Assembly (NCBI GenBank): GCA_017517135.1 | Contig: JAFXAK010000020.1 | Coordinates: 1-38,074 of the forward strand | DNA length: 38,074 bases | From: Clostridia bacterium | GTDB taxonomy: Bacteria > Bacillota > Clostridia > Oscillospirales > Acutalibacteraceae | Reading direction: 5' to 3' | Shown here: one piece after another, positions 16,267-24,766 of the stretch | Layout of the letters: the number at the start of each line of letters is the position of its first letter | Numbering within the stretch: the first letter of the stretch is position 1 | The notes under the pieces: model-generated | Seen by the model: only the letters and a program-made list of their open reading frames with translations | Told to the model about the DNA's origin: nothing | Database searches by the model: none | Position numbers and translations under genes: made by a program

Positions 16267-18045
16267 GTGCGTTTCAGCGAGGATTTTTTATCGGAATTGC
16301 GTTCCCGTGCCGATATTGAAGAGATTATCGGAAAATATACCGAAATCAGGCACCGCGGTTCAAGAACACCTGTCTGCCTTTGTCCTTTCCATACGGAGAA
16401 AACACCGAGCTTTGTTGTTTACAGAGATACCCAGTCGTATTATTGCTTCGGCTGCGGTGCGGGCGGAGATGTTATAACCTTTATAAGAAACATCGAGCGT
16501 CTTGACTATACCGAGGCTGTCCGTTTTCTGTGTGAAAGAACGGGTATGAATATGCCCACGGATCCCGTGGACGATGAATATGCAAGGCTTCGCAGAAGAT
16601 GTTATGAGGCAAACCGTGAGGCGGCAAGATTTTTCCATTCTGCTCTTTTTTCCGAAAAGGGAAAACAGGCAAGAGAATATCTCGAAAGGCGGCAGCTGAC
16701 AGCCGAAACCATAAAGCATTTCGGGCTTGGCTTTGCTCCCGACAGCTGGGATTCTTTATTGAAGCACCTTAAAGCAAAGGGCTTTTCGGATGTGGAGTTA
16801 GTAAGCTTTGACCTTGCTAAAAGAACGCAGAAGGGTAACACTATAGATGCCTTCAGAAACCGTCTTATGTTTCCGATAATAGATTTGAGGGGTAATGTTA
16901 TTGCCTTCGGCGGCAGAGTTCTTGACGACAGCAAGCCAAAGTATCTCAACACCTCCGATACGGTTGTGTATAAAAAAAGTCAGGGGCTTTATGCTCTCAA
17001 TTTTGCAAAGAACGATTCCTCGAGACGACTTATACTCTGTGAGGGCTATATGGATGTTATAGCAATGCATCAGGCAGGATTTACAACGGCCGTGGCGGGG
17101 CTTGGAACAGCATTTACAAACGAGCAGATTTCTCTGCTTTCAAGATACTGCGATGAGTTAGTTCTTGCATTTGATTCCGATGAAGCGGGTGTCAAGGCAA
17201 CTCAGAGGGCATTGAAAATGCTTTCTAATTCAACAATGAAGCTGAGAGTATTGCACCTTGCGGGCGGCAAGGATCCCGACGAAATTATAAAAACATACGG
17301 CAAAGAGCGTATGCGTGCTATAATTGAGGGTGCCGTGAACGATACGGAATTTGCACTTTTACAGGCAAAGAAAAAGTATGATACCACCGTTGAGGACGGC
17401 AAACTCGGATATCTCAATGAAGCAGTTATGCTGCTTGCAGATATAAACAATGCAATAGAAAGAGATTTGTATATATCCCGTCTTGCAACCGAGCTTAATG
17501 TGGCAAGAGATTCAATTCTCTCACAGGTGAACAAGGCGAGTAAAAATAAAGCAAAAATCAGACAGCGTCAGGAGTTTGACAAAATTCTGAAAGAGGCAGT
17601 CGGGGACGACGGCGGCAGAAATCCCAATCCTCAGCGCAGGCAGTTTCTCAAGGCTGCAAAGGCAGAGGAAATGCTGCTGGCTCTTCTTATGAAAAATCCC
17701 GATTATTTCCGTAAACTTTCGGGAAAGCTCAGTGCAGATATTTTTGTCACCGACTACAATAAGCGTATTTTTGAAGGCTTTGAGCAGAGAATAACAGATG
17801 GCAGAAGTCTCGAATTATCGGTTTTGTCCGAAGATAACGGGAATGAAGAAATGGGCTATCTTGCATATCTGTTGGCTCTCTCGGGAAATGTTGCAAACAC
17901 CGTTGAGCAATGCGAAGAATGCATCAAGGTGCTGCTGCAGGAGAAAAACCGTAAAAAAATACCGGAAATCGGTCAGATGTCTGACGACGAATTCAGGGCG
18001 ATGTTTGAGCAGATAAGAAAAAATACTAACAAAAAGGATGTGTAG
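16267..18045 (+). CDS. dnaG: DNA primase
   Basis: DnaG makes RNA primers at the replication fork. It is 592 residues. The N-terminal zinc finger has CPFH and CFGC (about residues 38-64), the RNA-polymerase-like core follows, and the TOPRIM motif [13 protein letters not shown] begins near 256. The C-terminal part (about 460-592) is the helicase-binding region. The start codon is GTG at 16267, behind the strong site AAAGGAGAGG. The stop is 2 nt before the rpoD start, giving the dnaG-rpoD pair classical in Firmicutes. Confidence 0.97.
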   Translation: MRFSEDFLSELRSRADIEEIIGKYTEIRHRGSRTPVCLCPFHTEKTPSFVVYRDTQSYYCFGCGAGGDVITFIRNIERLDYTEAVRFLCERTGMNMPTDPVDDEYARLRRRCYEANREAARFFHSALFSEKGKQAREYLERRQLTAETIKHFGLGFAPDSWDSLLKHLKAKGFSDVELVSFDLAKRTQKGNTIDAFRNRLMFPIIDLRGNVIAFGGRVLDDSKPKYLNTSDTVVYKKSQGLYALNFAKNDSSRRLILCEGYMDVIAMHQAGFTTAVAGLGTAFTNEQISLLSRYCDELVLAFDSDEAGVKATQRALKMLSNSTMKLRVLHLAGGKDPDEIIKTYGKERMRAIIEGAVNDTEFALLQAKKKYDTTVEDGKLGYLNEAVMLLADINNAIERDLYISRLATELNVARDSILSQVNKASKNKAKIRQRQEFDKILKEAVGDDGGRNPNPQRRQFLKAAKAEEMLLALLMKNPDYFRKLSGKLSADIFVTDYNKRIFEGFEQRITDGRSLELSVLSEDNGNEEMGYLAYLLALSGNVANTVEQCEECIKVLLQEKNRKKIPEIGQMSDDEFRAMFEQIRKNTNKKDV

Positions 18046-18047
18046 CT

Positions 18048-19133
18048 GTGGAAGGTATGGATAAGAAAACCGCGATAAATCAGCTTATTGAAAAAGGTAA
18101 GGCTGCAGGTAAGCTTTCATCAAACGAGATGGATTCACTTATTATCGAATACGATTTTGACATTGAGGAGCTCGATAAATTATATGAGCTTATCGAAACT
18201 AACGGTATTGAGCTTATAGACGATATGGCGGGCAGCGCTATAGACGCTCTTAATTTTGATGCCGATGTTTCAAAGGTATATGATTCGGGTGAGGACAATA
18301 AGGCTCTCGCTATGGACGATCCCGTAAAGGTATACCTTAAAGAAATCGGTAAGATAAAGCTTCTCACTCCCGAAGAGGAAATTGAGCTTGCTATAAGAAT
18401 TTCTCAGGATGATAAAGCAGCCAAAACAAGACTTGAAGAGGCAAATCTGCGTCTTGTTGTAAGTATTGCTAAGAAATATTCGGGCAGAGGTATGCAGTTC
18501 CTTGACCTTATTCAGGAGGGCAACCTCGGTCTTATCAAGGCTGTTGAAAAGTTTGACTATACAAAGGGCTTCAAGTTTTCTACTTATGCCACCTGGTGGA
18601 TCCGTCAGGCAATAACCAGAGCTATTGCAGATCAGGCAAGAACAATCCGAATCCCTGTTCATATGGTTGAAACAATAAACAAGGTTAAAAAGGCAAATTC
18701 TCAGCTTCTTCATCAGAACGGCAAGGAGCCCACGGCAGACGATATCGCTCAGGTGCTCGATATGCCCGTTGACAAGGTAAGAGAAATTATGCGTGTGGCT
18801 CAGGAGCCCGTTTCACTTGAAACTCCCATAGGTGAAGAGGAAGACAGCCATCTCGGTGATTTTATTCCCGATGAGGATGCTTTGGCACCCGTTGAGGCAG
18901 CTTCTCAGATGCTTCTTAAGGAAGAAATTGCCAATGCTTTAAGCACACTCACTCCCAGAGAAGCAAAGGTACTGTCTCTGAGATTCGGTCTTGAGGACGG
19001 ACATCCCAGAACTCTTGAGGAAGTGGGACAGGAATTCAATGTAACAAGAGAACGAATCCGTCAGATTGAAGCCAAGGCTCTCAGAAAATTGCGTCATCCC
19101 AACAGAAGCAAGCGTCTTAAGGACTTTGTGTAA
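18048..19133 (+). CDS. rpoD: Primary RNA polymerase sigma factor (SigA/RpoD)
   Basis: This 361-residue housekeeping sigma-70 factor reads the TTGACA/TATAAT promoters seen throughout the window. Region 1.2 starts [12 protein letters not shown]. Region 2 contains [20 protein letters not shown] and the -10-binding [14 protein letters not shown]. Region 4 has [20 protein letters not shown], the -35-reading helix-turn-helix. It is a short Gram-positive form with a reduced region 1.1. The GTG at 18048, 7 nt after AAAGGATG, is preferred over the ATG at 18057. There is no terminator before the next gene, 20 bp on. Confidence 0.97.
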   Translation: MEGMDKKTAINQLIEKGKAAGKLSSNEMDSLIIEYDFDIEELDKLYELIETNGIELIDDMAGSAIDALNFDADVSKVYDSGEDNKALAMDDPVKVYLKEIGKIKLLTPEEEIELAIRISQDDKAAKTRLEEANLRLVVSIAKKYSGRGMQFLDLIQEGNLGLIKAVEKFDYTKGFKFSTYATWWIRQAITRAIADQARTIRIPVHMVETINKVKKANSQLLHQNGKEPTADDIAQVLDMPVDKVREIMRVAQEPVSLETPIGEEEDSHLGDFIPDEDALAPVEAASQMLLKEEIANALSTLTPREAKVLSLRFGLEDGHPRTLEEVGQEFNVTRERIRQIEAKALRKLRHPNRSKRLKDFV

Positions 19134-19153
19134 TACATAAGGAGAAATTTCTT

Positions 19154-19723
19154 ATGAAAAGGTTTTTATTGCTGCTGTGCTGTTGTTTATGCGTTTTTTC
19201 TCTGCTGTGTTTTTCGGCTTGTGATTCATCAACGGAGGAAACAAGTGTAACCGAGCCGACAGACGAAAGTATTTCCGATAACAGTGAAAACACGGAAGAT
19301 GGCGAGGTTGTTGTCACTCTCACAAGTGACCTTGCTGAGGTTGCTCCCGGAGAGGAATTTGTTGTTACCTGTACTGTAAAGGAATGTCAGATGTTTGCCG
19401 CGGGCGACCTTATCTTTTCTTATGACAAGGAGCGTGTAACTGCAGAGCTTGTTGAAGAAAATGTTAAGGATATGTATTCGTTCAGCAACGAAACAGAGTC
19501 GGCTTATCAGTATTCTGCCTATGTTGCAAGTACTGCTGATATTGAAAATGCAATACTTTTCAATGTTTACTGTGTTGCAGACGAAAGCTGTAAAGCAGGC
19601 GACGAAATAGAAATCACTCTCAGCTGTGACGAATGGCTTATCGGTGTTGATGAAACAGGCGATGAGGTAAAAAGCATAAAAGACTCTGTTACAACCAATT
19701 CACTTCTTATAAAGGTAAAATAA
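19154..19723 (+). CDS. Putative lipoprotein with cohesin-like beta-sandwich domain
   Basis: This 189-residue protein has a lipoprotein signal (MKRFLLLLCCCLCVF, then FSAC, with Cys23 as the expected lipidated residue; Phe at -3 is less usual). An acidic Ser/Thr/Glu linker (about 25-55) follows. The folded domain (about 56-189) begins VVVTLTSDLAEVAPGEEFVV and contains DLIFSYDKERV, a pattern seen in cohesin and related carbohydrate-binding-type beta-sandwiches. No dockerin partner is present in the window, so a scaffold role is not implied. AAGGAGA lies 8 nt before the ATG. It is 20 bp after rpoD and 2 bp before the phosphoesterase gene, so it is probably in their operon. Confidence 0.8.
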   Translation: MKRFLLLLCCCLCVFSLLCFSACDSSTEETSVTEPTDESISDNSENTEDGEVVVTLTSDLAEVAPGEEFVVTCTVKECQMFAAGDLIFSYDKERVTAELVEENVKDMYSFSNETESAYQYSAYVASTADIENAILFNVYCVADESCKAGDEIEITLSCDEWLIGVDETGDEVKSIKDSVTTNSLLIKVK

Positions 19724-19725
19724 CT

Positions 19726-21357
19726 ATGATTTCTAAAGAAGAATGGAAAAAAATAAGGGGCTCAAAGCAGAGCCCCGACCATATAATGCTCTCAATCAAG
19801 GGGGATCCCGCCAAAACAATGACTCTTACCTGGAGAACGGATGTCAGCGTTGAGGAGGGCTTTGCTCTGTACCGCAAAAAGGGGAGTAATGACGAATGGC
19901 TCAAAGCCGAGGCTAAAAAGAATACCTTTGAGACCGATGTTGATTTAAGCAATTATTTCTCTGCAGATATGTCGGGACTTATGCCCGATACTCAGTATGA
20001 GTATACCTGCGGAGATGCTGTAAACAGAAGCGAGGTATATTCTTTTAAGAGTGCAAAGGAAAATCCCGAAAAGTTTTCATTTCTCTGCCTTTCCGATACT
20101 CAGACGGGCGGACCGAATCCTCCTGCCGATTATACTGTTTTCGGAGAGGTAGTCAAAAAAATTCTTGACAAGCACCCCGAAATTGAATTTATTATAACCG
20201 CAGGCGATAACACCAACTGCGGACAGACTGATGTTCAATGGACGGGACTTTTTGAGGGACTGAAGGGAATATGCGAGCGTATTCCCTATATGATGTGTAT
20301 GGGTAATCACGACGATATGCAGTTTGAGGATTATTTTACCTTCACAAACAAATCATATTCCGAAAAGGCAACATATTTCTGCAATCAGTTCGGCAATGCC
20401 TATCCCGATAACGGCCCCGAGGACTGGCCTTGCGTAAACTATTCCTTTGACTACGGCAATGCCCACTTTGCATTTTTAGGTACAAGCGGCTTTGAGGATA
20501 TAAACGAATGGCTTATAGAGGATGCCGGAAGAAGCGACAAAAAGTGGAAATTTGCAGCGCATCATTTCCCCGTGTGCTTCTCAGGTCCCGAAATTGAAAA
20601 TGAAGATACATATCCCGCACTCAAAGAGGGCTTTGAATGTGTTGATATAGTGTTCTCCGGACACGAGCACAGCTTTGCGCGTTCATTCCCGAGAAGAAAT
20701 GACGGTCTTTATGATAAGCCCTCCGAGGGTACAATACACTATAATCTCGGCAGCTCAAACCGCAATCCTCCCGGAACAAGGGTTGTGCCCAAGGTGTGGA
20801 ATGCTGCCACATATGAGCACGAGGTTGATTTGTCTATGTTCAGCATTGTTGATATAGACGGCGATAAGTGTACTCTTACGGCATATCTTGAGGACGGCAG
20901 AATTCCCGACCAATGCACTATTGACAAGGCGGCAGATATTATATATCCCCGTCAGATGGCACCTGTTTATAACCGTCCGCGTCTTAAATTCAAGGGCTAT
21001 GACTTAGGTATATGTATGTCAAACACTCCTCCCGTTAAAAAGGACGGTGTGTGGTTTATTCCGGCAGGTCAGCTTATGAATAATATCGGTGCAACCGTGG
21101 TGAGAGGCGAGGGTAAAATCCGTGTTGAGGTTTATTCAAGATTTATTGAATTTACCGAAAACAGCGATATTGCTCTCACCAAAGACGGTGAAATGAAGCT
21201 TTGTGCAAAGGTTTTCAGAGGTGAAAAGGAGCAGCTTTATGTTCCTGTTGACGATTTGTGCAAGCCTCTCAGAATGCATGCAACATATTTTGCACATAAT
21301 AATTTTATATCAATAGAAAGTGAAACTGAAGAGCGCCCCGTGCCTGTTCAGCCGTGA
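19726..21357 (+). CDS. Calcineurin-like metallophosphoesterase with purple-acid-phosphatase-like N-domain
   Basis: This 543-residue protein has an Fn3-like N-domain (about 15-108, with DKAVNRSEVYSF-like edge strands) of the type found in purple acid phosphatases. The metal-binding phosphoesterase follows: SDTQ near residue 121, AGDNTN, GNHDD, AAHHFP and GHEHSF near 312. This is a full set of ligands for a two-metal site. The C-terminal about 100 residues (from WFIPAGQLMNN) resemble the copper-amine-oxidase-like 'stalk' domain of secreted Firmicute proteins. No signal peptide is visible (MISKEEWKKIRG...), although all three domains are usually extracytoplasmic. It starts 2 bp after the lipoprotein gene with only a weak ribosome site. 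The substrate is unknown. Confidence 0.88.
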   Translation: MISKEEWKKIRGSKQSPDHIMLSIKGDPAKTMTLTWRTDVSVEEGFALYRKKGSNDEWLKAEAKKNTFETDVDLSNYFSADMSGLMPDTQYEYTCGDAVNRSEVYSFKSAKENPEKFSFLCLSDTQTGGPNPPADYTVFGEVVKKILDKHPEIEFIITAGDNTNCGQTDVQWTGLFEGLKGICERIPYMMCMGNHDDMQFEDYFTFTNKSYSEKATYFCNQFGNAYPDNGPEDWPCVNYSFDYGNAHFAFLGTSGFEDINEWLIEDAGRSDKKWKFAAHHFPVCFSGPEIENEDTYPALKEGFECVDIVFSGHEHSFARSFPRRNDGLYDKPSEGTIHYNLGSSNRNPPGTRVVPKVWNAATYEHEVDLSMFSIVDIDGDKCTLTAYLEDGRIPDQCTIDKAADIIYPRQMAPVYNRPRLKFKGYDLGICMSNTPPVKKDGVWFIPAGQLMNNIGATVVRGEGKIRVEVYSRFIEFTENSDIALTKDGEMKLCAKVFRGEKEQLYVPVDDLCKPLRMHATYFAHNNFISIESETEERPVPVQP

Positions 21358-21363
21358 TGTATT

Positions 21364-22581
21364 ATGAAAGAAATATTAAAATCCGATAAGCTCGAATATG
21401 TACATTCCGATATAAGAGGCCCCGTTTTCTTTGAGGCTAACCGAATGAGAAAAGAGGGTATTGATGTTCTGCGCCTTAATACGGGCAACCCCGGAATATT
21501 CAATTTCGGTATGCCCGACAGCGTAAAGAATGCATTGCTTAATAATGCCGACAAGGCGGTAGCATACTGCGACCTCAAGGGTATGCCCGATGCGAGGGAA
21601 AGTATCTGTAATTATCACCTTTCCAAAGGAATTGAGGGTGTTACACCCGATGATGTTTTTATCGGAAACGGTGTAAGTGAGCTGGTTTCAATGACCTTGA
21701 CCGCATTGCTCAATTACGGTGATGAAATCTTAATTCCCTGTCCCGACTATTCTCTGTGGACAAATTCCGCATATATTGCAGGTGCAACACCTGTGCATTA
21801 TATGTGCGATGAGAGTAATTGCTGGTATCCCGATGTTGATGATATAAAAAAGAAGGTCACATCTAAAACAAAGGCTATTGTTCTCATAAATCCCAATAAC
21901 CCCACGGGTGCGGTTTATCCCAAGGAGTTGCTTGAGGATATTGTGGCTGTTGCAAGAGAGCATCAGCTCGTTGTTTTGTCTGATGAAATTTATGACAGAC
22001 TGCTTATGGACTCTGTTGAGCATATTTCAACCGCAACGCTTTGTCCCGACCTTCTGTGTGTTACATTCAACGGACTTTCAAAATCGCATATTGTCTGCGG
22101 CTTCAGATGCGGCTGGATGATAGTAAGCGGAGCAAAAAGCACCTCTCAGGACTTTATTTACGGTCTTGTGCAGTTAGCTTCTATGAGACTTTGCGCCAAT
22201 GCTTTGATGCAGCTTGTTATCCCTGCAGCGCTTGAGGACAGTATGAGTACTAAGCAGATGATGACACCCGGCGGCAGACTTTACGAGCAGAGAGAGGCTG
22301 TATGCCGTGAGCTTGACAGGATAGACGGGCTTACTTATGTTAAAAACAAGGCGGCTTTCTATATTTTCCCTAAGCTCGATATAAAGAAATTCAACATTAC
22401 GGACGATCAGCAGTTTGCAATGGATTTCCTGCACGAAAAGCATGTTATGATTATTCCGGGACGCGGCTTTAACTGGAAAGAGCCCGATCATTTCCGTATA
22501 GTTATGCTCCCCGAGCCCGAAATCATAGGTAAGGCAATGCGTGACCTCGGAGATTTCCTGAAAGATTATAAACAGAAATAA
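21364..22581 (+). CDS. PLP-dependent aminotransferase, class I/II (AlaA/AlaT-like)
   Basis: This 405-residue protein is the same length as the glutamate-pyruvate aminotransferase AlaA. NTGNPGIFNFGMP lies at the N-terminus, INPNNPTGAVYP in the cofactor domain, and the Schiff-base lysine in FNGLSKSHIVCGFRCGW, near residue 240. The family converts pyruvate and glutamate to alanine and 2-oxoglutarate, but related members use other 2-oxo acids, so alanine specificity is inferred. It lies 6 bp after the phosphoesterase gene and is the last gene before the terminator at 22588. Confidence 0.9.
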   Translation: MKEILKSDKLEYVHSDIRGPVFFEANRMRKEGIDVLRLNTGNPGIFNFGMPDSVKNALLNNADKAVAYCDLKGMPDARESICNYHLSKGIEGVTPDDVFIGNGVSELVSMTLTALLNYGDEILIPCPDYSLWTNSAYIAGATPVHYMCDESNCWYPDVDDIKKKVTSKTKAIVLINPNNPTGAVYPKELLEDIVAVAREHQLVVLSDEIYDRLLMDSVEHISTATLCPDLLCVTFNGLSKSHIVCGFRCGWMIVSGAKSTSQDFIYGLVQLASMRLCANALMQLVIPAALEDSMSTKQMMTPGGRLYEQREAVCRELDRIDGLTYVKNKAAFYIFPKLDIKKFNITDDQQFAMDFLHEKHVMIIPGRGFNWKEPDHFRIVMLPEPEIIGKAMRDLGDFLKDYKQK

Positions 22582-22587
22582 GAAAAT

Positions 22588-22638
22588 AAAAAGAGTTCCG
22601 TGTGCACCGTGAAAAGTGCAATTGGAACTCTTTTTTTT
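22588..22638. terminator. Bidirectional terminator between aminotransferase and histidine kinase genes
   Basis: The A-run plus GAGTTCC arm (22588-22599) pairs with GGAACTC plus T8 (22624-22638). A smaller GTGCAC-type stem lies inside. It ends the plus-strand operon, and the 3' T-run overlaps the stop codon of the minus-strand kinase gene. Confidence 0.85.
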
Positions 22639-23710
22639 ATGCTTTGTTTAAAGTAACCTCAAAAACTGTTTCTTTTTCGTCGGATTTTTTAAGCATTACT
22701 TTTCCGTTGTGCAATTCAACTATTTTTGCTACGGTTGCAAGTCCCAAGCCGTTGCCGTTTGTGGAGTGTGAAGCGTCTGTCTGGTAGAATTTCTCGAAAA
22801 GACGGGACTGTTTTTCGGGTGGGATAGGCTTTCCCTGATTGCTTATTGTACATATGAGCGTGGTCTGGGTGGTGGAAATAACAATTCTTATTTTTCCGCC
22901 CTCGGGGGAGAATTTAATCGCATTGTCAATAAGATTTATCCACATTGCAGAGAGCATTTCACGGTTGCCGAGGGTGAAAAATTCATCACAGTCAAATATA
23001 ACATCAATATTTTTTGCTGACCATTTGTGATAAAGTGTGCCCACTACAAGGCGGATTTGTTCGGAAATGTCAACTTTGTCGGTGTTTGTCAGGATTCCTT
23101 GCTGTTCAAGCTTTGAGAGGGTAAGCACGCTGTTTGATAGCTTACTGAGTCTCTCGGATTCCTGAATAATTATCTGCAGATATTCTTTTTGCTCAGCCGT
23201 GAGGTTATCGTCTAAAATGAGCTTTGCAAAGCCGTTTATTGAGTTTATCGGGGTTTTGAATTCGTGGGAGAAATTGCCTATAAAGTCATTGCTGAGCATT
23301 TCCGTGCTTTCAAGCTGCTGAGCCATATTGTTGAATCTGCCGGAGATTCTTTTCAGTATGGGAGTTCTTCCCAATGAAAGACGGACAGAGAAATCTCCTT
23401 TTGAAATCATATCAAATGCGTGAATTACCTTGTTGATAAGATTGAGCGGATAATTTATCATCAAAAGTGATATAAAGCAGCCGAGGAGAATAAACAGAAT
23501 TACTGTTTCAATGATTGCGAAATTTGCAAAGTTTTTTTCTGTTATCCAACCGAGATGCCTGAATAAGTGCTGTAGCGCCGTGAAGGTTAAGATTGTGAGA
23601 GAAAAAACCACAAAAGAAAATACGGCACATATCAGAGTAAGGCTTATTATTGTTATCAGATTTTGTTTTTTGTTTGTTTGTGCTCTTTCAATTTTTTGTT
23701 TTTTCATCAT
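22637..23710 (-). CDS. Sensor histidine kinase (HAMP, HisKA, HATPase)
   Basis: This 357-residue membrane kinase has two transmembrane helices (about 18-47 and 64-87). They are separated by only about 17 residues, so there is almost no extracellular sensor domain. A HAMP segment (about 88-140) is followed by the phospho-acceptor helix FSHEFKTPINSINGFA with His149. The ATP-binding domain has NLIDNAIKFSPEGG (N box) and GNGLGLATVAKI (G2 box). The short loop suggests it senses the membrane, a small ligand or a partner protein, as in intramembrane-sensing kinases. Its start overlaps the regulator gene by 23 nt, so the two are translated together. Confidence 0.93.
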   Translation of the reverse strand: MMKKQKIERAQTNKKQNLITIISLTLICAVFSFVVFSLTILTFTALQHLFRHLGWITEKNFANFAIIETVILFILLGCFISLLMINYPLNLINKVIHAFDMISKGDFSVRLSLGRTPILKRISGRFNNMAQQLESTEMLSNDFIGNFSHEFKTPINSINGFAKLILDDNLTAEQKEYLQIIIQESERLSKLSNSVLTLSKLEQQGILTNTDKVDISEQIRLVVGTLYHKWSAKNIDVIFDCDEFFTLGNREMLSAMWINLIDNAIKFSPEGGKIRIVISTTQTTLICTISNQGKPIPPEKQSRLFEKFYQTDASHSTNGNGLGLATVAKIVELHNGKVMLKKSDEKETVFEVTLNKA

Positions 23711-24377
23711 TTATCACCGCCATATAGCCTATGCCTCGTATGGCAACTATTTTGAATTCATCCCAGCCCTCAAAGCGTTTGCGAAGACGGTTTATATGTA
23801 CATTGACCGTAACATCCGTGCTTTCCGAATCCATACCCCATATACTGTCCATAAGCTGCAAGCGGGTGAATACCTTTTCGGGGGAGGAAAGGAGAGTGTA
23901 TATCAGATAAAATTCCTTCTGCGGTAAAATGAATCGTTCGTTGTTTTTTATAACGGAAAGTGAATTATAGTCAAAAACAACATCTCCGATTTTAAGCTGC
24001 TGCTCGCTGATTATTTTTGAACGGCGAAGTAAGGCTCTTATACGAAGCAGAAACTCCTCGTCGTCTATGGGCTTTACCATATAGTCGTCTGCACCCGCAA
24101 GGAAGCCCTCGCGTTTGTCAACACTCTGATATTTTGCAGTTACCATAATTATCGGTGTGTTGTTGCCCGAATCTCTTATTGTACGGGTAAATGTAAAGCC
24201 GTCAATTTCAGGCATCATAACATCAAGCACAATAAGGTCAATATGTGTTTTGTCGAGCATTTCAAGAGCCTGTTTTCCGTTCTCGGCAAGATGCACCTTG
24301 TAGCCGGCATGTGTAAGTATTATTTTCATAAGCTTTGCGGAGTTTTTATTGTCTTCCGCAACAAGAATTTCAAACAT
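23688..24377 (-). CDS. OmpR/PhoB-family response regulator
   Basis: This 229-residue regulator has a receiver domain (1-about 120) with acidic pocket EDN at 8-10, phospho-acceptor Asp52 in LIVLDVMMPEIDG, and conserved Lys in DDYMVKP. The C-terminal winged helix (about 130-225) ends HINRLRKRFEGW and VAIRGIGYMAV. It is the cognate of the downstream kinase. AAGGGATG precedes the ATG. It is divergent from the giant surface protein gene, and the space between them holds a direct repeat that could be its binding site. Confidence 0.94.
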   Translation of the reverse strand: MFEILVAEDNKNSAKLMKIILTHAGYKVHLAENGKQALEMLDKTHIDLIVLDVMMPEIDGFTFTRTIRDSGNNTPIIMVTAKYQSVDKREGFLAGADDYMVKPIDDEEFLLRIRALLRRSKIISEQQLKIGDVVFDYNSLSVIKNNERFILPQKEFYLIYTLLSSPEKVFTRLQLMDSIWGMDSESTDVTVNVHINRLRKRFEGWDEFKIVAIRGIGYMAVINDEKTKN

Positions 24378-24454
24378 TTTTTCATCCCTTTTTTAACTTT
24401 TTCCACTTTATAATGTATATTAACATATATTAATAAAGAAAACACCATCTTGTC

Positions 24455-24474
24455 ACAATTGTTAACAATTTGTT
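24455..24474. promoter_or_regulatory. Candidate response-regulator site: 10-bp-spaced direct repeat with embedded palindrome
   Basis: ACAATTGTTA (24455-24464) is followed at once by ACAATTTGTT (24465-24474). Two head-to-tail half-sites one helical turn apart are the usual arrangement for OmpR/PhoB-type regulators. The same bases contain the perfect 14-bp palindrome AATTGTTAACAATT (24457-24470). It lies 78 bp upstream of the regulator gene and 293 bp upstream of the giant gene. Binding is an inference. Confidence 0.4.
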
Positions 24475-24539
24475 CATATTTGGCTTTGAAAAGTTTATTT
24501 TTAGTTTACTGTAGTTTGTTATTATTACTATGAATAATA

Positions 24540-24766
24540 GGTGATATTATGCCCTTTTGAGGGTAAAATTCACCATTGTTTGAAAAACAAAGCTGTTGCA
24601 GCAGAAATGTCTGTACGGGGTAGCAGTAACAATCCGAACCAAGGCTTTAGCAGGGCTATCGGATTGATGATTCCGAAAAAACACGGTTCGGATTATTACT
24701 GTCACTCTACTACAGAGAGGGAAACTTTTCTGACGAAACAGCGAAAAAAACGAAAGGACGATTTTT
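24540..24766 (+). promoter_or_regulatory. Structured 5' leader of the giant surface protein gene
   Basis: About 230 nt without a credible gene can fold into several stems. One is 24540-24548 with 24566-24574, containing CCCT/AGGG inside. A small one lies near 24577-24591. The dominant stem pairs 24624-24640 with 24685-24701 at 16 of 17 positions, extended after an internal bubble by CTGTA/TACAG (24611-24615, 24711-24715). A mini-hairpin TCGGA/TCCGA lies in the apical part. AAAGGA at about 24754 lies outside the stems. No riboswitch class was recognised. Confidence 0.45.

Noticed and set aside
19154-19723. Cellulosome scaffold (cohesin-dockerin system)
   Set aside because: There is only one cohesin-like domain, no dockerin motif in any protein of the window and no glycoside hydrolase. 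The beta-sandwich could be another related fold.
24540-24766. c-di-GMP or c-di-AMP riboswitch in the leader of the giant gene
   Set aside because: The conserved core sequences of these classes, as I know them, are not present. It is kept only as an unassigned structured leader.
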